13,502 nucleotides of DNA, from positions 1 through 13,502 of the forward strand of contig DEEY01000004.1 in the NCBI GenBank assembly GCA_002350545.1, written 5' to 3'. The position numbers and the translations under genes were made by a program. Every line of letters begins with the position of its first letter. Positions within the stretch are counted from its first letter, which is position 1. Shown here piece by piece: positions 1-6,726 of the stretch. This DNA comes from Candidatus Saccharibacteria bacterium UBA2866 (GTDB lineage: Bacteria > Patescibacteriota > Saccharimonadia > Saccharimonadales > Saccharimonadaceae). The notes beneath the pieces are model-generated. The model saw only the letters and a list, made by a program, of their open reading frames with translations, was not told the origin of the DNA and did no database searches.

Positions 1-74
1 GTAATCTCTTTGTCGCCGACCGTGATTGTCACTCCCGCCGGAATCTCGACAGGTTGTTTTCCGATACGACTCAT
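1..74 (-). CDS. rplF: Ribosomal protein L6, N-terminal fragment (cut by window edge)
   Basis: Only the first 24 codons are inside the window. They read MSRIGKQPVEIPAGVTITV and onward, which is the characteristic start of bacterial L6, a large-subunit protein that binds 23S rRNA near the sarcin-ricin loop and factor-binding site. The ATG (72-74) has a purine-rich AAAGGGA ribosome site about 6 bases upstream. L6 normally follows rpsH directly in the spc operon. Here it is separated from rpsH by two surface-protein genes and has its own promoter at 106-134. The rest of the gene, and presumably rplR, rpsE, rplO and secY, would lie beyond the left edge. The fragment is short, but the match is distinctive. 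Confidence 0.93.
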   Translation of the reverse strand, partial: MSRIGKQPVEIPAGVTITVGDKEI

Positions 75-105
75 ATCTTTTCCCTTTTATGTTAATATCC
101 TGACC

Positions 106-134
106 ATTATATCACAAAATACCAAATTATTCAA
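106..134 (-). promoter_or_regulatory. Sigma-70-type promoter for rplF and the distal spc genes
   Basis: On the minus strand the -35 is TTGAAT (129-134) and the -10 is TATAAT (106-111), exactly 17 bases apart. A TG one base before the -10 makes it an extended -10. Predicted transcription start is near position 99, giving a leader of about 25 nt before the rplF ATG. It sits just beyond the terminator of the preceding surface-protein gene. The second half of the split ribosomal operon therefore appears to be transcribed on its own. Confidence 0.8.
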
Positions 135-137
135 GAG

Positions 138-164
138 AAAATCCCCTAATATTTAGGGGATTTT
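138..164 (-). terminator. Intrinsic terminator after the smaller surface-protein gene
   Basis: This is a perfect 12-bp inverted repeat (AAAATCCCCTAA / TTAGGGGATTTT) with a 3-base loop. The GC-rich core is flanked by A-runs on one side and T-runs on the other, so it could act in both directions. It lies 22 bases past the stop codon of the 548-residue gene and just before the rplF promoter. It separates the surface-protein cassette from the ribosomal transcript. The U-run in the minus direction is short and partly inside the stem. Confidence 0.8.
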
Positions 165-185
165 CGGTTTATCAATCGTGTTTGT

Positions 186-1832
186 TTAACGACGTCGAAT
201 AAGATATGCGAAGCTAACAATGGAAGTAAGTAGACCCACTGCAACAGCAGTCACGATCGCTGCGTTAGTCGCTGAAGCACCCGCCGCCGTCATCGTACCA
301 GTTCCCGGCGTAGTTGGATTATTTACTCCGACTACACCATAAACCGAAAGATGTGTTGTAGTAAACTCAACCCAATATCCACCTGGTTCACCCTTCAATT
401 CTGCCGCCAATCTTTCTGCCTCTTTACCTTCATCATCGAAATAAACTACCTCAATTTTGTCATATACTTTCAAGGCTGCATATTCTTCATCAGTTATAGC
501 TAAACGAACAAGCAAACTTACTCCGTCTTCCTTTGCTACCTCTATAGCCCTCTCCTCCTGATCGACTAGTTTGATGTCATCCGCTAGCACCAGAACGCCA
601 CCATTAGTTAAGCTTAGGTCAGAAAGTTCAGCATCACTTATTACTAATCTCTTCAAAGATTTAGATGCTACCGCCCCGTTAATATCTACCGACGACCCAT
701 CGTCAGCCACAACTTCATCAGTAAAAGTACCATTAGTCACAAAATCATCTCTTGCAAAATCTTCCGAAATTATGCTACCACTAAACGAGCCACCAGTAAC
801 ACCTAAACTAATTTTAGCAATATCTTCCTCACTATTCTTTTGCGGGTTTGCTTCACTAAACGCCACCGGTGCATCGAATGTTCCACCGGAGATGCTAACA
901 TTAATAGGTTGTTTCGTGGTATGTTGCGCCACTGCAACCGCCGCACCAGTAGTCGTAGCACCATTTCCATTCGGAATTACTTCGTATTCAACATTTTTCG
1001 GAACATTAATTGTCCCGCCAGAAATCTCAAGCGAACCGGCACGAATCTCCACCCCTGTCTTACTGGCATTAATTGTGCCACCAGTTATAGTGGATACACC
1101 ATTAGCCTGCGGAAGATAAACGCCAAAAGCTCCGTTAATCTCCCCGCCATTTATATTGAACTTAGTACCACTTTCTGAACCATTGCCAAATACGGCGAAA
1201 TTATTTGCGTTAATTGTGCCGTTATTAATAGTAGTCTCTGACAAATCATAGCCACCTACTCCTGATTGATTACTATTAATTACGCCGCCATTTATTGTAA
1301 GTGTACCATGATTAATAATGCCGAACTGTTCACCCGAAACTGTGCCACCATTCATCGTAAAGCTATTGCCCTCTTTGACAAACACAGGAAATTTCTTTCC
1401 TTCAATACTTCCGCTTTCAAACGTTATATCGCCATTAAACGCATAGACCGTAGGATAATCAGTATTTTCAATAGTCTTTACTATTTTCCCCTGATTTCCC
1501 TTAATCGTCAAATTTGCACCATAAGTAAGGACAGATGCAGTAGCATCCGGTAAAGTAACCGTAAAATTATCTAAATCTAAAACTGTGTCTTTATAAGCAG
1601 CAATTGAAGTACCGTATTGACATCCAGTCATATCAATATCGGCGCCAAGTATATAATTACCGCCATAATAAAGCGCGTCACTTAAGCCATCGGCAGTAGT
1701 AACTACCGTTGGTTCCTCATTTTGTACTTGTTCACCTTCCGCATAAACCGCAGCAGGCGTCATTAAACAAGTGCCCATGCCAAACGCAATCGCTATTGCC
1801 GACATAACACAAGCAATTCTATATTTTGCCAT
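186..1832 (-). CDS. Secreted beta-helix surface protein with a probable C-terminal wall-anchor signal
   Basis: Predicted 548-residue exported protein. The start is ATG 1830-1832, with GGAGG six bases upstream; the frame is open further upstream but without a signal. Residues 1-31 form a signal peptide (basic start, hydrophobic core, AVYA before EGEQ). Residues about 43-370 are degenerate repeats centred on GGT/GGE/GGS turns with alternating hydrophobic residues, as in right-handed parallel beta-helix (pectate-lyase-like) adhesins. Residues 370-505 look like a small beta-rich stalk ending in a THLSVYGVV segment. The C-terminus has PGTG inside TPGTG (508-512), a hydrophobic segment (about 522-543) and a terminal RRR. 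This is the layout of a sortase signal, although LPXTG is not canonical here. The N-terminal half is clearly related to the larger upstream neighbour, for example ALYYGG followed by LGADI in both. No catalytic residues are recognisable, so adhesion or surface display is more likely than enzymatic activity. The target is unknown. Confidence 0.85.
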   Translation of the reverse strand: MAKYRIACVMSAIAIAFGMGTCLMTPAAVYAEGEQVQNEEPTVVTTADGLSDALYYGGNYILGADIDMTGCQYGTSIAAYKDTVLDLDNFTVTLPDATASVLTYGANLTIKGNQGKIVKTIENTDYPTVYAFNGDITFESGSIEGKKFPVFVKEGNSFTMNGGTVSGEQFGIINHGTLTINGGVINSNQSGVGGYDLSETTINNGTINANNFAVFGNGSESGTKFNINGGEINGAFGVYLPQANGVSTITGGTINASKTGVEIRAGSLEISGGTINVPKNVEYEVIPNGNGATTTGAAVAVAQHTTKQPINVSISGGTFDAPVAFSEANPQKNSEEDIAKISLGVTGGSFSGSIISEDFARDDFVTNGTFTDEVVADDGSSVDINGAVASKSLKRLVISDAELSDLSLTNGGVLVLADDIKLVDQEERAIEVAKEDGVSLLVRLAITDEEYAALKVYDKIEVVYFDDEGKEAERLAAELKGEPGGYWVEFTTTHLSVYGVVGVNNPTTPGTGTMTAAGASATNAAIVTAVAVGLLTSIVSFAYLIRRR

Positions 1833-1859
1833 TAATAACCTCCACTTATTGTTAATTTT

Positions 1860-1888
1860 ATTATATCGTTTATACTTATAAAAAACAA
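1860..1888 (-). promoter_or_regulatory. Promoter of the smaller surface-protein gene
   Basis: Minus-strand -35 TTGTTT (1883-1888) and -10 TATAAT (1860-1865) are 17 bases apart. Predicted start is near 1853, leaving a leader of about 20 nt that contains the GGAGG ribosome site. The -35 matches at four of six positions. The region immediately upstream carries helically phased A-tracts (1903-1936), which may help recruit polymerase. Confidence 0.7.
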
Positions 1889-1895
1889 GACCTTT

Positions 1896-1936
1896 TTCAG
1901 CCAAAATTCAGCAAAATTCAGCAAAAATAGCAAAAA
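1896..1936. repeat. Short tandem repeat / phased A-tracts upstream of a promoter
   Basis: Degenerate 9-11 base units of the form TTCAGCAAAA recur about four times. On the plus strand, A-runs of 4-5 bases begin at 1903, 1913, 1923 and 1932, so they recur at close to one helical turn. Such phasing is known to bend DNA. The block starts eight bases upstream of the -35 box of the 548-residue gene. It may be a curved UP-like element, or simply an AT-rich repeat able to change copy number. Confidence 0.6.
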
Positions 1937-1949
1937 CTTTTCCACCAAA

Positions 1950-1970
1950 AATCCCCTCTTAGAGGGGATT
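1950..1970 (-). terminator. Intrinsic terminator downstream of the large surface-protein gene
   Basis: A perfect 9-bp stem (AATCCCCTC / GAGGGGATT) with a 3-base loop is followed on the minus strand by a run of five T. It lies about 80 bases past the stop of the 1449-residue gene. The stem shares its ATCCCCT / AGGGGAT core with the terminator at 138-164. A consensus promoter sits between the gene and this terminator, so the hairpin may also act on that short transcript. Confidence 0.82.
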
Positions 1971-1988
1971 AATGAATACTATAATTAT

Positions 1989-2017
1989 ATTATAGCATAC
2001 TTTTTTGTTTTTGTCAA
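1989..2017 (-). promoter_or_regulatory. Perfect consensus sigma-70 promoter firing into a terminator
   Basis: The minus strand reads TTGACA (2012-2017), a 17-base spacer, then TATAAT (1989-1994). A TG one base before the -10 gives an extended -10. Every consensus position matches. The predicted start is near 1982, only about 12 bases before the terminator stem at 1950-1970. The -10 lies in a dyad (1979-1985 / 1989-1995) that could be an operator. It could make a very short RNA, or supply the 548-residue gene when the hairpin is read through. Which of these occurs cannot be told from sequence. Confidence 0.65.
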
Positions 2018-2052
2018 CTTTTGCCCCTGTTTTCGCCCCTGTTAAGCGCGCC

Positions 2053-5000
2053 TTATTTCCGCTTTGCAAACACCGCTGCCCCACCTAGCACCACCGCCGC
2101 AAGCGCGATCACAATTGCCGTACTGAGATTCACCGAAGCAGCAGACTCGGTAGCAGTAACCTCATCACCCGTATCCGGCGCCTTTGGAATCAAAGTGTCC
2201 TTATATGCCACTGCATAAGTCGAGAACTCATCTGAGATTACATAGATTACGCCATTTTCAATGTAGAAATCTACACCTTCAGTCAACACAATCGGCTTTC
2301 CGTCGCCATGCTTTCGTATCACAAAGTATTGCCGTGTATAACCAGAAGCCGGATCAGAAGTCTTCGCCAGTGCCACCGTAATCTTACCGTTCAATTTATG
2401 TAATCTACCAAATTCACTGCCATCCACCTTGAGTAGCACTGATACGTCATAATACTCAATATTATCTACCTCTACACCGGCGTCCGCCAAAGCTTGCTCA
2501 ATCTCCGCTTTTTCGTCCGCCTCAATCGTCTCGTTAATATCTGTTACTTTTACTTCAGTTTCCAAAGGCTTTGCTTCGTCTGAGAATATGCCAGAACTTA
2601 CTTGATTCAGCAAAGCGGCAGTCCGAAGCCCATTTTCATTCCATCCTTCCTCACCAAACGCAGCCTTAAACTTATTTACTGCTTCTTGAATCGAATCGAG
2701 ATTAATCATCGCTGCCTGTTCTTCACTCAAATCATATTCTTCTGCAATATCATCAATCGTTAAATGGTCTCCAAGCAACATATCAAAGGCATATAGCTTG
2801 CCCCAAGCCCAGTCACAATCACCAACAGCACTACTCGGTGAACAGTAAATGGTTTCTTCTGGCACTCCAGCCGCTACCAAATCACGAATTAACTCAGCAG
2901 TTGCTTTTGCTGTTCTTTCATACAAGTCCTTAATCGTCGCCACAGTTACCGCGCCAGGATTCAATTCCGCGGTATCTTCGCTAGCTGTCACCTTATAAAC
3001 TACTACTGTCACAATCTTCACTGCCTCGAACTTGTCCTCACCACCAGGGCCACCATCAAACTCGTGCCCAAGCACTACATTATGTGCTCCAAGTGACAAC
3101 TCGCTCGTATCAAGATTTACAGCTTTGCCATCTACGACCGTCAACTCATTACCATTTTCATAAGCTTCGTCAACCTTCCAGCTTGAACCCGAGGTAATTT
3201 CAATCGGCGTACCCTGTTCCACCATCATGAAATCATACTCACGTGCAACCACATAGAACGAGCCTTCTTCGACTTCACCAAAATCTTCCGCCGACAAATT
3301 GCGAATGTTTACCGTATATTCACCTTCGCCATACTCTGAAGGATCAAAGTTGAAGGTCTTCACCGCAGCTTCTTCCTCCGCCGTACCACTACCGTGATAT
3401 CTAGTCTCGTCTCTGTAAACAGTAGTTTTACTACCGTGCTTACCCTTCTTTGAAATCGTCACTCGTACCAATCCGTAAGTATTCACTGGATCAATTATGT
3501 AAGAGTAATTCTCGCCTGCGGTCATATTTATGATTTCGCCCTTAGGTGCATCCGCATCTAAAGCATAAACCTTAAACTCTGCTGTCCAGGTGCCTACTAC
3601 GCCGCCTTCTCCCCTGTCCATCGTATCGGTGTAAGTCACCTGATAACGTCCAGGCTTGCTAATCGTTACGGTGCTACCGTCAATTTCTACCGCTTCAGCA
3701 TCACCATAAGTTACCTCCGCGGTAATTTGCGCCATCTTCGGATCGGTGCCGGTATCTACCTTGCTATTAATTGCATCATCTACATCAACTTCAAACGTAC
3801 ATTCACTCTCCCATGGAGCAATCTCGCCCCGATATTCATCTTCATCTGGCGTCACCATTTCGTAAACGTAAATATCTACAGTTTTAGTATCACGAACCAC
3901 CCGATTCTGTAAATCTTTGTAGTCTGGCCCAGCGTAAGCATAAAACTCAATCGTATACTTATCAGCCTCAGCCCCATCCCATTGTACATAGTAATTAGCG
4001 TTGGACTCTTTCAATACCTTAAACCCAGTAGTACTACCGTTCGAAGTCTCTTCCCAATACCTATTCAATGCCTCTACTAACTTAGTTCCATCAACCGCAT
4101 CATCACCTTTCACGATATGGTATTCTTGCTTATCTACCGTAAAGTCCATCGCATAAACATTGATCGTTTTAGTGGCAACTTTTTTACCACTACCGGTCCT
4201 ATCGGCAAATTCTATCGTATATTCACCGGCACCAGTATTATGTACCCTAATTTCATAAGTGTTATTACCTTGTGGTGATACCGTCACGCGATTATGCACC
4301 GTCTTCCCAGCCGCATCCTTCACCACAATGTCACTAGCCAAAATTATGCCCCGCCCATTTCTTTCAGTCACCGTAACGGTAGCAGGTGTGCCCCTCTTCA
4401 CATAAAGTTCGCTAATCTCTGCACCACTCGCATCTTTCACTACCACTTCGTGGATCCGAACTGTCACAGTCTTCGTCGCTACCACTTTACTGTTGTCACC
4501 GTCAACAATTGTATCGGTGAAAGTCAAAACATATTTATCAGCAGTTGCAGTTCCTTTTGCTGTAAGTGTATAGTTCCCCTCTCCATCATCAGTAAGCGTA
4601 AAGTTACTTTCCTCAGCACCACATTCTACCTCACCAATCTTACAGGTGATTTCACCCTTCGAGTTAGCTTCTGTCATCGTAAAGTTAACGCTATCACCCT
4701 GCGCCATATCATACCGACTTTCTACATCCGTCTCAAAATCCCACACATACACTTCACCAAGTTCCACAACCTGCTCTTCAATACTCGTATCAACATCAGT
4801 AACTGTAGCTATAACTTTAGTGCTACCGGCGCCTACGCCAGTAATTGTATATTTATCATTATCGGTATTTTTAACGATAGTTGCAATGTCTTCATCTCCC
4901 GTTGAAATAACGACATTAGTAAAATCAACGTCACCAAATATACTCATCGCCGCGTCAATTTCTACTTCAGTCGTACCTTCCACTTCCACATACTGAGGTT

Positions 5001-6402
5001 CAATTGCACTCACCGAATAAGTATCAAACAACACCTTTTGATCGTATTTGGTCGTTGGGGTCATTACTCCACTAACTGACTCATAAATATCATAAGTCAA
5101 AGTCGCTGCACCATATAACTCACGCGAAGATTTCAGCGTCCCAGTTGCTTTATCAAAAACTGGCGCAGGAGCTGAACTGTCGTGATAATGCGCCTCTACT
5201 GTACCATATTTTTGCGCCACAGTATTATCAGCCAATCCCTCAAAAGTATATGGCGTACAAGTATCTAAATCGTCACAAGCTTCAATCATGATCCGACTCG
5301 GGAAATTATAATTCGGCTTGTCAGAACTTACATAGTAAGTCCCATCCTTTTTATATACTACTTTACCCGAAACTACATTTGGAATTTCATCCGAGCCAGT
5401 AAATTCACCACCTGAAATAGTTACCGTCGCTGTATTGGCATTATCTAACCCCGATGGATCAATAATCATCCCCGCATTACCTTCAGCAATAAATTCACCA
5501 TCCGAGATGCTCAATACAACCGAATCATATTCCTTTGCAATACCAATCACTGCATTGCTATAACCTTTAGTACCATCCTCCGTCACACTACCAGGCAAAC
5601 TCGCCGTGCCTAAACTCTTCAAAGTTCCACCCGAGACCGCTATACTACCCCGGTTTGCTGCAATTGCGCCAGCTGCACCAGTGATTTCGCCGCCAGCTAC
5701 TTCCAAAACCCCACCAATCTGCGGTATATAAATCGCATAATCATCAGTAGAAGTCAACGTCCCGCCGTTAACATAAAATTTAGCACCACTGTGATCATCG
5801 CGACCGTTACCGGACAAAGCATAAGAGCTCGCAGTTATTTCGCCACCGTTAATTGTCACCGTAGCATTTTTCCCTGCAAAAACACCATACTCTCCCGAAA
5901 TTATACTACCACCATTCATCACAAATTTACCACCCGCTGCATGATCACCGTAACTTACATCTACTGCATAATCCTGCGCCCGGACAGTCCCACTGTTCAT
6001 TGTAATTGTACTACCATTGTAAGCATATAACACTGGATACCCATTGGTGCTTGTTTTTACAATTTCGCCACTGCCTTCAATTGTAAGCGCCGCACTATGA
6101 GCTCCTATATAGCCCTCATCGGCAAGTGTAATGTTATGCCCATTCAAATCAAGTGTTGCATCACTCAGCACCGTATAAAGACCACCGGTAGCAACAATAT
6201 CTGCCCCTAGCTTTACAGCCCCACCGTAATATAAAGCACTGTACAACTGAGTATAATCCGTTACTTCAGTAGCCTCTACGGCATGAACGTTGTTATTCCC
6301 AGCGATCCATGTCGCAATCGGACTCATCGGCATCGCCGCGAGCAAAAGCACCATCGCAGCACCAATATACTTGGCCCTCTTTAAAGTTGATATTAATCTC
6401 AT
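2053..6402 (-). CDS. Giant multidomain surface adhesin-like protein with beta-helix, Ig-like repeats and APDTG wall anchor
   Basis: About 1449 residues. An AGGAGG lies 9 bases before ATG 6400-6402 and only 3 bases before ATG 6406-6408, so the second is preferred and the first is possible. Residues 1-41 are a signal peptide. Residues about 46-360 form a GG-turn beta-helix paralogous to the smaller neighbour. Around 375-385 is a CDDLDTC pair. Residues about 462-548 resemble a Big2-type Ig fold (ITGVGAGSTKVIATVTD). Residues about 551-1137 hold roughly six degenerate units of 84-106 residues, many with a (K/E)YTIEF-like strand and a closing VxVY strand. Residues about 1145-1280 are predicted helical, with a YCSPSSAVGDCDW motif. 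A final beta domain (about 1315-1402) ends in EFSTYAVAY. The end has APDTG (1408-1412), a hydrophobic segment (about 1423-1445) and KRK, a sortase-type signal. Its own promoter and terminator flank it. The ligand is unknown; an adhesive role, perhaps in host contact, is inferred only. Confidence 0.87.
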   Translation of the reverse strand: MRLISTLKRAKYIGAAMVLLLAAMPMSPIATWIAGNNNVHAVEATEVTDYTQLYSALYYGGAVKLGADIVATGGLYTVLSDATLDLNGHNITLADEGYIGAHSAALTIEGSGEIVKTSTNGYPVLYAYNGSTITMNSGTVRAQDYAVDVSYGDHAAGGKFVMNGGSIISGEYGVFAGKNATVTINGGEITASSYALSGNGRDDHSGAKFYVNGGTLTSTDDYAIYIPQIGGVLEVAGGEITGAAGAIAANRGSIAVSGGTLKSLGTASLPGSVTEDGTKGYSNAVIGIAKEYDSVVLSISDGEFIAEGNAGMIIDPSGLDNANTATVTISGGEFTGSDEIPNVVSGKVVYKKDGTYYVSSDKPNYNFPSRIMIEACDDLDTCTPYTFEGLADNTVAQKYGTVEAHYHDSSAPAPVFDKATGTLKSSRELYGAATLTYDIYESVSGVMTPTTKYDQKVLFDTYSVSAIEPQYVEVEGTTEVEIDAAMSIFGDVDFTNVVISTGDEDIATIVKNTDNDKYTITGVGAGSTKVIATVTDVDTSIEEQVVELGEVYVWDFETDVESRYDMAQGDSVNFTMTEANSKGEITCKIGEVECGAEESNFTLTDDGEGNYTLTAKGTATADKYVLTFTDTIVDGDNSKVVATKTVTVRIHEVVVKDASGAEISELYVKRGTPATVTVTERNGRGIILASDIVVKDAAGKTVHNRVTVSPQGNNTYEIRVHNTGAGEYTIEFADRTGSGKKVATKTINVYAMDFTVDKQEYHIVKGDDAVDGTKLVEALNRYWEETSNGSTTGFKVLKESNANYYVQWDGAEADKYTIEFYAYAGPDYKDLQNRVVRDTKTVDIYVYEMVTPDEDEYRGEIAPWESECTFEVDVDDAINSKVDTGTDPKMAQITAEVTYGDAEAVEIDGSTVTISKPGRYQVTYTDTMDRGEGGVVGTWTAEFKVYALDADAPKGEIINMTAGENYSYIIDPVNTYGLVRVTISKKGKHGSKTTVYRDETRYHGSGTAEEEAAVKTFNFDPSEYGEGEYTVNIRNLSAEDFGEVEEGSFYVVAREYDFMMVEQGTPIEITSGSSWKVDEAYENGNELTVVDGKAVNLDTSELSLGAHNVVLGHEFDGGPGGEDKFEAVKIVTVVVYKVTASEDTAELNPGAVTVATIKDLYERTAKATAELIRDLVAAGVPEETIYCSPSSAVGDCDWAWGKLYAFDMLLGDHLTIDDIAEEYDLSEEQAAMINLDSIQEAVNKFKAAFGEEGWNENGLRTAALLNQVSSGIFSDEAKPLETEVKVTDINETIEADEKAEIEQALADAGVEVDNIEYYDVSVLLKVDGSEFGRLHKLNGKITVALAKTSDPASGYTRQYFVIRKHGDGKPIVLTEGVDFYIENGVIYVISDEFSTYAVAYKDTLIPKAPDTGDEVTATESAASVNLSTAIVIALAAVVLGGAAVFAKRK

Positions 6403-6452
6403 ACCCATTTTCCTCCTTCGGTTATGTTGATTAAATATACAAAATCGAGCCT

Positions 6453-6478
6453 TTAAGGACCCACCATGACCTTCCTTA
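6453..6478 (-). other. Leader hairpin with possible 4-codon ORF before the large surface gene
   Basis: In the predicted leader, TAAGGA (6473-6478 on the complement) can pair with TCCTTA (6454-6459) around a 13-base loop. The 5' arm is part of an AAGGA ribosome-like site. It is followed 5 bases later by ATG GTG GGT CCT TAA (start 6467, stop 6453), which would be a 4-codon peptide. The hairpin would hide that site. Both elements are short enough to arise by chance. Confidence 0.3.
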
Positions 6479-6495
6479 CACTCTATTTTGCCAAA

Positions 6496-6524
6496 ATTAT
6501 ATCGCATAAGAGAAGAAGAGTCAA
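6496..6524 (-). promoter_or_regulatory. Promoter of the large surface-protein gene
   Basis: Minus-strand -35 TTGACT (6519-6524) and -10 TATAAT (6496-6501) have an exact 17-base spacer. Predicted start is near 6489, giving a leader of about 85 nt to the start codon. It begins directly after the long palindrome that follows rpsH, so the cassette is insulated from ribosomal transcription. Confidence 0.82.
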
Positions 6525-6532
6525 CGATAAGC

Positions 6533-6726
6533 GTTTAGTAAAACCTAGTAAAGTAATTGTTTGCTTTTTCGAAGCATTTGAAATCGCCCATATAAAAAAT
6601 ACAACTCTCCGGATTGTTGAGGAAACTGTAATTTCCGAAACAATCCGACGAGTGTTGTATTTTTTATCTTGGCGCGTATTTCAACGCTGAGAAAAGTAAA
6701 TAATTACTTTACTAACTTTACCAAAC
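6533..6726. repeat. Long imperfect palindrome spanning the rpsH 3' end
   Basis: The two halves, centred near 6630, align by eye as inverted copies over about 95 bases each. Exact blocks are 13 bp (6546-6558 / 6702-6714), 7 bp (6578-6584 / 6678-6684), 12 bp (6594-6605 / 6654-6665), 9 bp (6610-6618 / 6639-6647) and 5 bp (6621-6625 / 6632-6636). Similarity between the blocks is moderate. The right arm includes the rpsH stop codon and last two sense codons. It could be an RNA hairpin, an inverted duplication of the gene end, or a MITE-like remnant. It has no transposase and no obvious target-site duplication. Confidence 0.75.
6594..6665 (-). terminator. Long-hairpin terminator of the ribosomal operon after rpsH
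   Basis: This is the core of the palindrome. Nested stems of 12, 3, 9 and 5 bp enclose a loop of about 6 bases (6626-6631). In the minus direction the last arm ends in six T, in the form of an intrinsic terminator. It lies 52 bases after the rpsH stop and before the promoter of the large surface gene. The 12-bp outer stem is AT-rich; the stable part is the inner CGGATTGTT pair. Confidence 0.72.

Noticed and set aside
571..1119. 182-residue open frame on the plus strand
   Set aside because: It lies wholly opposite the beta-helix gene, whose protein has a signal peptide, repeats and anchor. The plus-strand product has no recognisable features and no ribosome site I could see. It is a shadow frame.
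186..1832. Pectate lyase or other polysaccharide-cleaving enzyme
   Set aside because: The beta-helix repeat pattern is present, but no clustered catalytic Asp/Arg motif was recognised. A beta-helix alone does not indicate enzyme activity.
4294..4905. 203-residue open frame on the plus strand
   Set aside because: It is opposite the continuous large surface gene. Its Ser/His/Ile/Cys-rich composition is typical of antisense reading, and there is no promoter or family resemblance.
6533..6726. Insertion sequence or active MITE
   Set aside because: There is no transposase, and no flanking direct target duplication was found by eye. The inner part works as a terminator, so mobility is only one option in the finding.
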